A stretch of DNA of 64,000 nt from Mesorhizobium sp. (GTDB lineage Bacteria > Pseudomonadota > Alphaproteobacteria > Rhizobiales > Rhizobiaceae): assembly GCA_004020645.1 (NCBI GenBank), contig SAQL01000002.1:310001-374000 (forward strand). The letters run 5' to 3'. Positions within the stretch are counted from its first letter, which is position 1; each line of letters starts with the position of its first letter. Below, piece after piece: positions 35,875 through 44,627 of the stretch. A program made the position numbers and the translations under genes. The notes beneath the pieces were generated by a model. That model was not told the DNA's origin and ran no database searches. It saw only the letters and a program-made list of their open reading frames with translations.

Positions 35875-36774
35875 TCACTGCTTAAAGCAGTTTTCGCGGT
35901 GCCATTGCAAGAAACGAGGATGCGGGCGGTCAAACTGCCGGCCCGGCGGAAGAGCGCGGCGAGTCTTGTTTATGAATGCCTGCACGCTGTCGAGGTCGTT
36001 AACTTGTCGCGAGATCATGATTTCCAAGTCATCCGATAGGCTGATCAACCCGCGATCGAACATCCAATGCGCTGTACCGGACAGTGCGATCCCATTGTTG
36101 ATGACATCCGGGCCGTTCGCTTCGACCGGTCGAATGTGAGCCGCGGAAACCTCTGCTCGGCCGCCGCCATTTATCAACTTCAGTCCTGTGATCGCGCACC
36201 GCTCGTCATAGGCACGCAAGATTATGCGACGGAAAATGCGGTCCCGTACAATTCGCGATCCGATATAGTTTACGCGATCACGGCTCTGCTCGAATTCGAA
36301 TGGCGCCTGCTCATCCTGAAAGCCGGTGGAGGTGCCGGCCTCATCAACGCGCGGTAGCAACAACTCATTCGTCTCCAAGCCCAAATCGATAATGCGATTG
36401 AAGTCGCTTGGACTGATCGGCCGGACGGCCGATTGGGCGCGACCGGAAATCCGCCCCTGCTCGTTGAGTAACCCTCGCTCAACGAGACCATCGGTTCCGT
36501 TAAATGGAACAGGATTGACGAAATCGAGATAGGTTCCGGGCTCAATCAGAGCGAGGTACATATCACGCGTCACAGGATCGGGAATGACCTGCTGGACTTT
36601 GGCTACGGCGTAATAGCCACGGCTATCGGTTACCTTGCTAGGCTCGTAGTAAATGATCCAGTCGCCGACGCATGCTTCGACGCGGCTGAGGTACGGGCGA
36701 GGAAATTGGTACTGCTCTGCGGGACGGTCGTTGTAGATCGAATCTGAGCGGTGAATGAAGACCCCGAATCCCAT
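35875..36774 (-). CDS. HNH endonuclease with unassigned N-terminal domain
   Basis: A 299-residue protein. The C-terminal third is an HNH nuclease: Cys193 (YDERCAITG), His213 (AAHIRPVEAN), Asn227 and His236 (NNGIALSGTAHWMFDRG). The first 100 residues (DWIIYYEPSKV, GYYAVAKVQQVIPDP, YLALIEPGTYLDF) are beta-rich and resemble a PUA/EVE-like fold of the kind that reads modified bases in some restriction enzymes. That reading is tentative. The gene looks less GC-rich than its neighbours and stands alone, with AGGAAG before its ATG, which suggests acquisition. A restriction-type defence role is inference. Confidence 0.8.
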   Translation of the reverse strand: MGFGVFIHRSDSIYNDRPAEQYQFPRPYLSRVEACVGDWIIYYEPSKVTDSRGYYAVAKVQQVIPDPVTRDMYLALIEPGTYLDFVNPVPFNGTDGLVERGLLNEQGRISGRAQSAVRPISPSDFNRIIDLGLETNELLLPRVDEAGTSTGFQDEQAPFEFEQSRDRVNYIGSRIVRDRIFRRIILRAYDERCAITGLKLINGGGRAEVSAAHIRPVEANGPDVINNGIALSGTAHWMFDRGLISLSDDLEIMISRQVNDLDSVQAFINKTRRALPPGRQFDRPHPRFLQWHRENCFKQ

Positions 36775-36979
36775 GATCTTCCTGCAATGCGTTCTTTGGG
36801 AATATCTGCCTCAGATGTAACACCAATCCGATCTTGGGAACTTAGTCCAGGTCGGAGAAGCTTTTCCCCATGGTATCGGTCCTTTGGAGGCGAATAGCCC
36901 TAACAAGCGCCGCGCATATTTTCACGAGGCATGTCGCAAAGGGCCACCGCCATCCGTCCTCTGACAAAAGGAGAGCGCC

Positions 36980-37522
36980 ATGAGAAAACTCATCGTCACC
37001 GAATTCATCAGCGTCGATGGCATCGCCGAGGTCGAGAAGCTGCCTGGCGTGACCTGGAACGATGAAATGCAAAGGTTCAAGGAGGACGAGCTTGCCGACA
37101 GCGGCGCCATGCTTCTGGGGCGCACGACCTATGAGATTTTTGCCGGCTCCTGGCCCGAGGAAACCGGAGACTTCGCCGAGCGGTTCAACGCGCTGCCGAA
37201 ATATGTCGTGTCGACGAGCCTGAAGGCGCTCGACTGGAAACCGGCCGAGCTGCTGCAGGGCGCACTGCCGGAAGCGGTCAGGGAATTGAAGCAAGGCAGC
37301 GGCGGCAACATCTATGTGCATGGCAGCCTCAGCGTCGCGCAGGAATTGCTACGCCACGGCCTGGTCGACTGCGTCAGGCTGCTCAGCTATCCCGGTGCCG
37401 TCGGCCAGGGCAAGCCACTGTTCCCGCCCGGCGAGCAGGTGCCGCTCGAGTTGATATCGGCCACGCCATTCAGCAACGGCGTGGTGGCGCTTGAATATGC
37501 GCCGGCTGAGGGGAAGTCGTGA
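36980..37522 (+). CDS. Dihydrofolate reductase family protein (RibD C-terminal type)
   Basis: A 180-residue protein of the DHFR/RibD-C fold: MRKLIVTEFISVDGIAE, SGAMLLGRTTYEIFAGSWP, KYVVST, and the late GGNIYVHGSLSVAQELLRHGLVD. The family binds NADPH, but most stand-alone members have no assigned substrate and are not the essential folate reductase. AAAGGAG lies six bases before the ATG. It borders the repeat-rich rearranged block to its right. Confidence 0.88.
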   Translation: MRKLIVTEFISVDGIAEVEKLPGVTWNDEMQRFKEDELADSGAMLLGRTTYEIFAGSWPEETGDFAERFNALPKYVVSTSLKALDWKPAELLQGALPEAVRELKQGSGGNIYVHGSLSVAQELLRHGLVDCVRLLSYPGAVGQGKPLFPPGEQVPLELISATPFSNGVVALEYAPAEGKS

Positions 37523-37557
37523 GACGCGTAACGGTGCAATGTACGATTTCGTTGATA

Positions 37558-37870
37558 AGTTGACGGGACAGCGCCCCCTTCTGCCCTGCCCCTTTGCCAC
37601 CACTTGGCATCTGCCCCACAACCACCACTTGGCATCTGCCCCACAAGAGGAGAGATCGGCAGTTCGGGCCTTGGCGCTCATCTTGCAACGCTGGTGATTG
37701 GCGAAGGCGCCGATGATAGCCGGCAGGGCAGAGGGGGTCGATTCGATCGGGCGCGACCTCCTCTCTTGCGACAGTGGAGGTTGGCGCACTACGCGAGACA
37801 ACCCCCTCTGGCCTGCCGGCCATCTCCCCCCTCAAGGGACCCTCAAGGGGGGAGATCGGCAGCTTCGGCC
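37558..37870. repeat. Composite palindromic repeat block, left copy
   Basis: Contains GGGACAGCGCCCCCTTCTG, repeated CACTTGGCATCTGCCCCACA units (37601-37640), GCCGGCAGGGCAGAGGGGGTC, CTCCTCTCTTGCGACAGTGG, and CCCCCTCTGGCCTGCCGG followed by a CCCTCAAGGG hairpin. The right half matches 44.88-45.02 kb, where it is again followed by the end of a LysR gene. Confidence 0.7.
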
Positions 37871-37954
37871 TCGGCACTTCAAGCGTTTCGGCCATCAGCG
37901 CCTCCCTCAGACTTACAGCGCCCGCCCCTGCCCGCCTTGACGCCACCTTCTGCT

Positions 37955-38144
37955 CAGCCGCAACAAGCATCTCAACAAACCTCGTCATCTTGGGCGCGCG
38001 GAAGCGCGCGGCGGGGTAGACTGTGTAGATGCCTCCGGAGGGCAGCCGCCACTCGGGCAGGATTTGGGCGAGCCGGCCTGCGGCGAGGTCGTCCCTGACC
38101 AAAAAGTCCGGCAGCACCGACAGGCCGGCGAGGGCGCGGACGGC
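37955..38144 (-). pseudogene. C-terminal remnant of a LysR gene
   Basis: On the minus strand this encodes ALAGLSVLPDFLVRDDLA, ILPEWRLPSGGIYTVYP and TRFVEMLVAAEQ. These match the last 65 or so residues of the intact LysR protein at 45020-45928, at roughly 90 percent nucleotide identity by eye. There is no start or DNA-binding domain. Similarity stops at the end of livF. Together with the fragment at 43119-43391 it looks like one LysR gene split by the ABC cassette. Confidence 0.8.
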
Positions 38145-38148
38145 CGCA

Positions 38149-38862
38149 TCAGGCGCCGCCCATATAGATGTCCATGATCTGTCGGTCGTTGCGGACATCT
38201 CCGGGCGTGCCTTCGAAGCGCTTTTCTCCGGCGGCCAGGATATAGAGCCGGTCGGCGATCGGCATGGCCTCGCGAATGTTCTGCTCGACCATGAGAATGC
38301 CGATGCCGCGCGCGGTCAGCACCTTGATGCGCTCCAGCGTCTCGCTCACCATGGCCGGCGAAAGGCCGGCGGACGGTTCGTCGAGCAGGATGAAACGCGG
38401 TTCCGACACCAGCGCGCGCGCCAGCGCCAGCATCGCCTGTTCGCCGCCCGAAAGGGCTCCGGCCGTGGTCTTGCGCCGCCGCGCCAGCGATGGATATTGG
38501 TCGACCAGAGCCTCGATGCGCCTGTCCACCAGCTTCCGGTCGGCAATGGCGTAGCCGCCCATGCGCAGATTTTCCATCACCGTCAGCCGTGGAAACACGC
38601 CGCCGCCCTGCGGCATCAGCACCAGGCCCTGGCGCACGACTTCATGGACCGGCAAATTGCTGATCGTTTCGCCGCCGAGCCCGATTGTGCCGCCCCATAC
38701 CGGCAGCGCGCCGGCGATCGCTTTCAGCAAGGTCGACTTGCCGCAGCCATTGGGGCCGAAGATGCAGGTGATCTTGCCGGCTTCCGCGACAAGGGAGACA
38801 CCATGGACGATCTCCTGCTTGCCGTAGCCCGCAACGACGCTGTCTGCGACCAACGTGCTCAT
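38149..38862 (-). CDS. livF: Branched-chain amino acid type ABC transporter ATPase (LivF)
   Basis: A 237-residue ATPase with Walker A GPNGCGKST (near 38-46), signature LSGGEQ, and Walker B FILLDEPSAG. It ends in the typical FEGTPGDVRNDRQIMDIYMGG. LivF and LivG energise HAAT-type importers. Its start overlaps livG's stop by four bases. It is the last gene of the liv series and abuts the LysR remnant, so its 3' end marks the left boundary of the cassette. Confidence 0.94.
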   Translation of the reverse strand: MSTLVADSVVAGYGKQEIVHGVSLVAEAGKITCIFGPNGCGKSTLLKAIAGALPVWGGTIGLGGETISNLPVHEVVRQGLVLMPQGGGVFPRLTVMENLRMGGYAIADRKLVDRRIEALVDQYPSLARRRKTTAGALSGGEQAMLALARALVSEPRFILLDEPSAGLSPAMVSETLERIKVLTARGIGILMVEQNIREAMPIADRLYILAAGEKRFEGTPGDVRNDRQIMDIYMGGA

Positions 38863-39599
38863 TGCGGACGCCCTAGATAGGTCTGCATGACTTCGGAATT
38901 TTGCACGATGTCCTCGAACGCGCCGCTGGTCACCACCCGCCCCGAATCCATGACGATGATGCGGTCGCAGACATTGCGCACCATTTCCATGTCATGCTCG
39001 ATGACGAAGAAGCTGGTTCCCTGCTCGCGCAGCCTGGCGATCGCTTCCAAGATGATCTTGCGGATGTTGGGGTGGACGCCGGCCGTCACCTCGTCGAGCA
39101 GGATGAGGGACGCCTGGCGCATGATCACGCGGCCGAATTCGAGCAGTTTCTGCTGGCCGCCGGACAGGTCGGACGCGCGGTTGTTGGCGACCGGTTCGAG
39201 ATGCAGCAGCGCCAGCGTCTCGTCCGCCCGCTGTTGCGCGCCATGCCAATGACCCTCGGCAGCCGCGGCCAGAAGGTTCCCGCTGACTGTCATGTTCTCG
39301 AACAACGCCGGGATCTGAAAGGTGCGCGCGAGGCCGAGGCGGGCTATCCTATAGGCCTTTTTGCCGCCGATCTCATGGCCGTCGAACAGGATCTGCCCGC
39401 GATCGGGCGTCTCCATGCCGGCCACGAGGTTGAACAGGGTCGATTTGCCCGAGCCGTTGGGGCCGATGAGGCCGGCGATCTCGCCGCGTCCGACCTCCAG
39501 GTCGACGCCGGCGGCTGCCTGGATGCCGCCGAAATGCTTGTGCACGTCGCGAACGAAGAGGATGGGCTGGTCGCCTGGCGCGGGCGCTTGCGCCGTCAT
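38859..39599 (-). CDS. livG: Branched-chain amino acid type ABC transporter ATPase (LivG)
   Basis: A 246-residue ATPase with Walker A GPNGSGKST, the LivG insert (RTFQIPALFENMTV), signature LSGGQQ, and Walker B LILLDEVTAGVHP. It ends DIVQNSEVMQTYLGR. LivG normally has Pro in DEPxAG; here it is DEVTAG. The start at ATG 39599 is two bases after the livM stop. A much longer upstream reading in the same frame is antisense to livM's true frame and is rejected. Confidence 0.93.
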   Translation of the reverse strand: MTAQAPAPGDQPILFVRDVHKHFGGIQAAAGVDLEVGRGEIAGLIGPNGSGKSTLFNLVAGMETPDRGQILFDGHEIGGKKAYRIARLGLARTFQIPALFENMTVSGNLLAAAAEGHWHGAQQRADETLALLHLEPVANNRASDLSGGQQKLLEFGRVIMRQASLILLDEVTAGVHPNIRKIILEAIARLREQGTSFFVIEHDMEMVRNVCDRIIVMDSGRVVTSGAFEDIVQNSEVMQTYLGRPQ

Positions 39600-39601
39600 G
39601 C

Positions 39602-40600
39602 TCACGAGCGTCCTCCCTGGCGGGAGCCGAGCAGGCGTCCGAGCACCGTGTCGAGCACGCTGCCTGATTTCCCGCTTCGCCGCGCAAACAGGCCGGCGAT
39701 GCCGTTGGGCAGGAACAGCACCACCAGGATGATGGCGGCGCCGAGAATGGCGATATAGAAGGCCGTATCGCCATAGTACATCCAGATAAGCCGGTTGACG
39801 AAGAACAGCGCGACGCCGCCGATGGCCGGCCCCCACAGGCTGCCGAGCCCGCCGAGCAGGACCATGACGACCATCTGGTCGGTGATGTCGCCGCCGAACA
39901 CGCTCTTTGGATTGATGAAGGTCACCCAGTAGGCGAAAATACTGCCGAACACGGAGGCGACGACGGCGCTGAGCACGAAGGTCTGCAACTTGACCAGCGA
40001 GGTGTTGATGCCCATGGCTTCGGCCGCCGGTTCGTGATCCCGTAAGGCCTTGACCTTCAAGCCGAAGCGGGAGCGCTCGAACAGCAACCAGGTGAGGAAA
40101 TAGGTCAGGACGGCGGCCGCGAACATGGCGAAATAGAAGAAGCGCTCGTTGAGGAAGGGAGGCAGGCCGATACCGCCGGTTCCGCCGGTGAAGTCGACGA
40201 CGGTGGCGAACTGCATGAGCACTTCGGCGAAGGCCCAGGTGGCGATGGCGAAATAAGCGCCGCGCAGCCGCAATGTCGGCGCGCCGATGACGACCGCAAA
40301 CAGGGCTGTGACGATCGTGCCGATGGGAATGGTGGCGAGGAACGGCACTGCGAATTCCGCGCCCATCAGGATGGCGGTGGCGTAGGCGCCGATGCCGAAG
40401 AAGGCCGAATGGCCGAAATTGATGTAGCCGGCATAGCCGCCTAGCATGTTCCAGGAACAGGCGAGCCCCGCCCACATCAGCGCGCCGGTGGCGATGCGCA
40501 GCCAGTAATTGTTGACCAGCACCGGCAGCAACGCCAGCACGACGAGGATGACGACGAGGAGAAGCAGGCCGGCCCAACGATTTTTCATGGTCTGGGCCAT
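39602..40600 (-). CDS. livM: Branched-chain amino acid type ABC transporter permease (LivM)
   Basis: A 332-residue permease with about nine helices and the LivM blocks GGYAGYINFGHSAFFGIGAY, LRLRGAYFAIATWAFAE and LLGGLGSLWGPAIGG. The start at 40600 lies one base after the livH stop; upstream in-frame residues lack similarity. With LivH it forms the channel of a HAAT importer for branched-chain amino acids, amides or similar solutes. Confidence 0.93.
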   Translation of the reverse strand: MAQTMKNRWAGLLLLVVILVVLALLPVLVNNYWLRIATGALMWAGLACSWNMLGGYAGYINFGHSAFFGIGAYATAILMGAEFAVPFLATIPIGTIVTALFAVVIGAPTLRLRGAYFAIATWAFAEVLMQFATVVDFTGGTGGIGLPPFLNERFFYFAMFAAAVLTYFLTWLLFERSRFGLKVKALRDHEPAAEAMGINTSLVKLQTFVLSAVVASVFGSIFAYWVTFINPKSVFGGDITDQMVVMVLLGGLGSLWGPAIGGVALFFVNRLIWMYYGDTAFYIAILGAAIILVVLFLPNGIAGLFARRSGKSGSVLDTVLGRLLGSRQGGRS

Positions 40601-40601
40601 C

Positions 40602-41480
40602 TCACAGTCCGCGCCGCAGGATGCCGCGCGGGGAAACCAACAGGACAAGGAAGAGCGTTGCGAAGATCGCGAGATGCGAGTAGCTGGCTCCGCCATAAGT
40701 CGCGACAAAGGCTTCGATGACGCCCAGAAGCAGGGCCGCCACAAGCGCGCCGCCCAGCGAGCCCAGCCCTGCCAGCACGGCGACGAAGAAGGCGAACAGC
40801 GTATAGCGCAGGCCGATCTCCGGATTGACCGAATAGATGCCTCCCATCAGAACGCCCGACATCGCCGTGATCCCCGCGTAGAGCCCGTAAACATTGGCGC
40901 TGAGACGCCGGATGTTGACCCCCATCAAGGCGGCGTTCTGGCGGTTTTCGGCCGTCGCCCGGATCGCCAGCCCGTAGCGCGTGCGAAAGAGAAAGAAAAA
41001 TAGCCCCCCGGCGATGAGCACCGCGAACGCCGCCGCCGCCACCCTGATCAGGGGCACCGTGACCGGGCCGATCATGATGCTGTGACCGCTGAGCGCCGTC
41101 GGCACGCTATGCGTATTGAAACCCCAGACGGTCAGCATTCCGCCGCGCAGCAAGGTGAAGATGCCGAAGGTCAGCGCGAGCGCCATCAGTTCGGGTCGCG
41201 CCGTGCGGCTGTTTCGAACATTGTAGATCATCGGCCCCATGAGATAACCGATCGCGCCGAACAGGACGAAGGCCATCGGCATGACGAGGAACCCGTCTAT
41301 GCCGATAAAGGCCGCCATGTAGTAGGCGAGGTAGCCGCCGAGCACGACCCACGCGCCGACCGCAAAGTCGATGACATGGAGCACGCCGAAGGTCAGTTGG
41401 AAGGCGATCGAAAACGTGGCGATGACGCCGCCTATCAGCAGGCCGTTGAGCAGGGTTTGAAGAAAAAGATCCAATGGCAA
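40602..41480 (-). CDS. livH: Branched-chain amino acid type ABC transporter permease (LivH)
   Basis: A 292-residue permease with about eight helices, containing LLNGLLIGGVIATFSIAFQL, GVLHVIDFAVGAWVVLGGYL and LGSLGGALVAALLLGVIEAF (each cut to core). It lies between the binding-protein gene (173 bp upstream) and livM. The 173 bp spacer may hold a hairpin that separates high binding-protein expression from the membrane components. Confidence 0.93.
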   Translation of the reverse strand: MPLDLFLQTLLNGLLIGGVIATFSIAFQLTFGVLHVIDFAVGAWVVLGGYLAYYMAAFIGIDGFLVMPMAFVLFGAIGYLMGPMIYNVRNSRTARPELMALALTFGIFTLLRGGMLTVWGFNTHSVPTALSGHSIMIGPVTVPLIRVAAAAFAVLIAGGLFFFLFRTRYGLAIRATAENRQNAALMGVNIRRLSANVYGLYAGITAMSGVLMGGIYSVNPEIGLRYTLFAFFVAVLAGLGSLGGALVAALLLGVIEAFVATYGGASYSHLAIFATLFLVLLVSPRGILRRGL

Positions 41481-41653
41481 ACCTGTCCGTCAGTCCAAGA
41501 AGTCCGCAACATGCTTTTGGCGCGAGTGCGAATTGACGCCCGCAGTATAAAGCCCAACCTACAGCCGGCCTTTGGAAGAGCCGGCCGTCATCATGCTGCC
41601 CGCTGCCGTAGCAGGCGACGGCGAATAGTGCCTCCGCCCGCCTCAAGTCGCGA

Positions 41654-42925
41654 TTATTTCCAGGACGGCAACGGGTAGATGAACTCGGCCGCGGCCGCTT
41701 CCTTCGGGCCGACAGCGACGGTCTTTCCATCCTGGATCTGGATCACGACTGGCACTGGCTGGATGTTGTCGTGATAGTGGTCGCCTTCCTTCTCGAACTT
41801 GATCGGTCCGTAAAAAGTCGTGATGTTGGTGTCGGCGATGGCATCCTTGAGGGCGACGCGGTCCTCGGGGGTGAGCGAAGGCTTCTTGCCCAGTCGCTTG
41901 GCCGCGTCGGCGAAGACGAGGCCGCTGGCCGAGCAGGCGGCTTCCGTGTAGTCGGGCTCATGGCCGAACTTAGCCTGGGCCCGCGCGACATAGTCCTGTG
42001 CGGTGCCGAACAGGTCGTCCTTGTAGGGCACCGTAGGCAGCCATACGGCGACACCGGAGGTGCCGTTCGCATCGGCGCCGAGCGCTTCGGCGAAGGCCGG
42101 ATTGGTCACGCCGTAATGCATGATCAAGGCCTTCGGCCGATAATTCAGCGATTTCGACGTCTTGATCACGTTTATCAGCGGCTCTTCATGCCCGCCCACC
42201 GCGACGATGTCAGGGTTGAGGGCGGCGATCTTAGACATTACCGGGGTGAGATCGCCGGAAGCCGGAACGAGCTCGTAGGCGACGACTTCGAGCCCCGCTT
42301 CCTTGGCGCCGCGCTGGAAGCCTTCGCCGGTCTCCTTCGAAAAGGGTTCGTTGACCCCGATCACCGCGATCGTCTTCGCCTTCGGGTTTGACAGCGCCAC
42401 CAGCACGCCCAGCGACTGGCCGGATGTCGTGTCGACGGAAGGGATGATGCCGAAATTGAATTCGGGCTTGGCCAACCAGACATTGGGCGACTCGGCCGAG
42501 CCCGAAATCATCGGCACCTGGTATTTCTGGCAGATCGGCTGAACGGCGATTGTCGAGCCACTGGTGTAGGGGCCGAGCAGGAAATCGACCTCGTTCTGCA
42601 CAATCAGCCGTTCGGCGGCGTCGGCGCCGGTGGCCGGATTGCTCTGGTCGTCGCCATAGAACATCTCGACCATGAAACGCTCGCCGCCGACCTCGACGCC
42701 GCCCTTCTCGTTGGCCGCTTCGGCCCAGAGATCGTAACCGTTCTTGGTCAAATTGCCGCCCGAAATATTCTCGCCCGACAGAGACGTGATGACGCCGGCC
42801 TTGAAAGTCGCCGCCTGGGCGCGCGCGGTCCGCACGAACGGCATCGAAATCGTGCCGCTGGCAAGCGCCAGGGCGCTGCCGCCGAGAAATGTGCGTCGAG
42901 AAAAGCTTACGTCCTTCTTTGGCAT
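41654..42925 (-). CDS. Periplasmic amino-acid/amide binding protein (HAAT family)
   Basis: A 423-residue binding protein with a twin-arginine type signal (SFSRRTFLGGSALALASG) and the Leu/Ile/Val-binding fold: FKAGVITSLSGENISGGNL, AERLIVQNEVDFLLGPYTSG and IAVIGVNEPFSKETGEGF. Start ATG 42925 is preceded by GGGAGGACC; a longer reading to 43060 is not supported. It heads the liv series and decides its ligand. Family members bind branched-chain amino acids, amides or urea-like compounds, and the exact one is unknown. Confidence 0.92.
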   Translation of the reverse strand: MPKKDVSFSRRTFLGGSALALASGTISMPFVRTARAQAATFKAGVITSLSGENISGGNLTKNGYDLWAEAANEKGGVEVGGERFMVEMFYGDDQSNPATGADAAERLIVQNEVDFLLGPYTSGSTIAVQPICQKYQVPMISGSAESPNVWLAKPEFNFGIIPSVDTTSGQSLGVLVALSNPKAKTIAVIGVNEPFSKETGEGFQRGAKEAGLEVVAYELVPASGDLTPVMSKIAALNPDIVAVGGHEEPLINVIKTSKSLNYRPKALIMHYGVTNPAFAEALGADANGTSGVAVWLPTVPYKDDLFGTAQDYVARAQAKFGHEPDYTEAACSASGLVFADAAKRLGKKPSLTPEDRVALKDAIADTNITTFYGPIKFEKEGDHYHDNIQPVPVVIQIQDGKTVAVGPKEAAAAEFIYPLPSWK

Positions 42926-43023
42926 GATGGTCCTCCCGCATTCGTTCCTAAAGTTGCAGGATATGTCCGCACACCACACAAATCTACTGGAAACGCTCGC
43001 TGCAGCTCTCTGAAAATCCATAC

Positions 43024-43086
43024 TTACAGCGCACCACAGCACTTCGTGCTGGTCGTCCATGTGGCGACCCGCGCGACAGAAGCCAT
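43024..43086 (-). CDS. Possible 20-residue leader or gene remnant
   Basis: MASVARVATWTTSTKCCGAL, with a strong GGGAGGACC ribosome-binding site six bases before the ATG. Its first seven residues resemble the usual opening of VOC/glyoxalase-type proteins, so it may be the stump of a lost gene. A true leader peptide for the liv series is the alternative. Evidence for expression is absent. Confidence 0.25.
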   Translation of the reverse strand: MASVARVATWTTSTKCCGAL

Positions 43087-43118
43087 GTTCGGTCCTCCCT
43101 TTGCAATGCCGCTGAGCT

Positions 43119-43391
43119 TACTCGGCGCCGCACACCATGAACTGCCGGAAAGTGCCGATCCGCCGCGCCTGCAGGCTGGAATCGGCCAGCCAGCCGACAC
43201 GGATCGCCACGTCCATTCCACCAGAGGCCAGGTCGATCGTCTCATCGCCCAGCGTCAGCTCCACCCGGCAGGCGGGATAGCGCGCGCTGAAGGCGGCGAC
43301 CACCGGCACCACCGCCGACGTGCCGTAGTCGTTGGGCGCCGCGATGCGCAGCGTGCCGGTCGGCTCGGCAGCCGCCTGCGCGAGCTCGTCG
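43119..43391 (-). pseudogene. Central remnant of the same LysR gene
   Basis: On the minus strand this encodes DELAQAAAEPTGTLRIAAP, AFSARYPACRVELTLGDE and GMDVAIRVGWLADSSLQA, ending FRQFMVCGAE then a stop. It matches residues of about 79-165 of the intact LysR at 45020-45928, at about 95 percent nucleotide identity by eye. The DNA-binding domain is missing, and the part between this fragment and the C-terminal remnant (about 180 bp) is absent. It marks the right side of the liv cassette. Confidence 0.8.
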
Positions 43392-43535
43392 CTGGAGCGC
43401 TTCGCCTCGACCGTTGCTGAGCCAGCCCATAAAGCCAGGAGACCACTTTGCAACGAGGCCTGGGCTCCGGCTTGAAACGAAAACAAGCCGCCCCAATTCC
43501 CTCCAGCAAAGTCAGCTTGTATTCGGAGGGCGCCG

Positions 43536-44555
43536 ATGGACGTCTTTTCCCCTAAGGCCGGGTTCCTTTCCGCTAGAATTGGCCTTCTCGCTCTCGTCTC
43601 GGTCGCGGCGGCCGCCTCTGGCGTGGCTCTCGCCCCCGGACCCGCGCGAGCTGAGGTTCTCGCCCGCGTTCCCGCCGCGCGCGAAATGGCGGTCTGCGGC
43701 AACGTACTGTTCGTCGGAACCAAACGCTCCTCGGTCTACGCGGTGCCGGTGTCCGGCGGCCGCGCCCGGCGGGTCGCCTCCGGATTCTCCGCTCCGAATG
43801 GAGTCGCATGCTCACGCGGTCGTTTGTTCGTAGCTTCGAGAGACCGCGTGACCGCGTTCGATATCGGGCCGGGGGGCGCTCTGAGCGGCAGGCGCGACAT
43901 TCGCCGAGGGCTGCCGAATTCGGGAGCCCACAGTCTTCGCTATATTGCCGTCGGCCCCGATTCCCGGCTCTATGTCTCGTTCGGATCGCCTTGCAATATT
44001 TGTTTGCCGCGTGGACTGCAAAGCACGATCGTCAGCATGAACCAGGACGGGTCCGATCTTCGGCGCGTCGCTTGGGGCGTTCGCAATTCGGTCGGCTTCG
44101 ACTGGCGCGGCGGCACCATGTTCTTCACTGACAACGGCGCCGACCGAATGGGCGACGATATCCCGCCGGACGAGCTGAACGCGCTTCGGCCGGGCGGCTT
44201 TTATGGCTTTCCCTACTTCGGAGGCCGAATTCCGCTTAAGGGGTTCCGGGACGCACGGCCGCCCGCGCAGCAGATTCCGCCCGTTTTCGAATTTCAAGCG
44301 CATGTCGCAACCCTCGGAATCCATTTCTTCCGCAGCCTCGGCGGCGACGCTCTGGTCGCCGAGCACGGCAGTTGGAACAGGTCAGTTCCAGTCGGGCGTC
44401 AGGTCGTGCGCGTGCGCTTCAGGGGCGGCCGGCCCGTCTCGGCGACGACTTTCCTCAGAGGCGTCGGTCGGCCCGTGGATGTCAAGGAAGCGCCGGACGG
44501 TTCCGTGCTCGTATCCGACGACGCCGGAGGCGCGATTCACGTCTTCAGGCGATGA
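43536..44555 (+). CDS. Exported PQQ-type sugar/sorbosone dehydrogenase-like beta-propeller protein
   Basis: A 339-residue secreted protein with a signal region ending ...GPARAEVLARVP. A six-bladed propeller follows, containing SGFSAPNGVAC, HSLRYIAVGPDSRLYVSFG (given in part), GVRNSVGFDWRGG, FFTDNGADRMGDDIPPDELN and AEHGSWNRSVPVGRQV. This matches the L-sorbosone/soluble aldose dehydrogenase family, which oxidises sugars with PQQ. The GNICLP-like CNICLP cysteine pair is unusual. GGAGGG lies six bases before the ATG. No PQQ synthesis gene is nearby. Confidence 0.84.
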   Translation: MDVFSPKAGFLSARIGLLALVSVAAAASGVALAPGPARAEVLARVPAAREMAVCGNVLFVGTKRSSVYAVPVSGGRARRVASGFSAPNGVACSRGRLFVASRDRVTAFDIGPGGALSGRRDIRRGLPNSGAHSLRYIAVGPDSRLYVSFGSPCNICLPRGLQSTIVSMNQDGSDLRRVAWGVRNSVGFDWRGGTMFFTDNGADRMGDDIPPDELNALRPGGFYGFPYFGGRIPLKGFRDARPPAQQIPPVFEFQAHVATLGIHFFRSLGGDALVAEHGSWNRSVPVGRQVVRVRFRGGRPVSATTFLRGVGRPVDVKEAPDGSVLVSDDAGGAIHVFRR

Positions 44556-44627
44556 CGCCCGACGTTTCCTTTCAGGCGAAGCGCTTCAGGTTGGCGGATT
44601 GGTTTGGCGGTTGAGCGCTTCGAAGTG

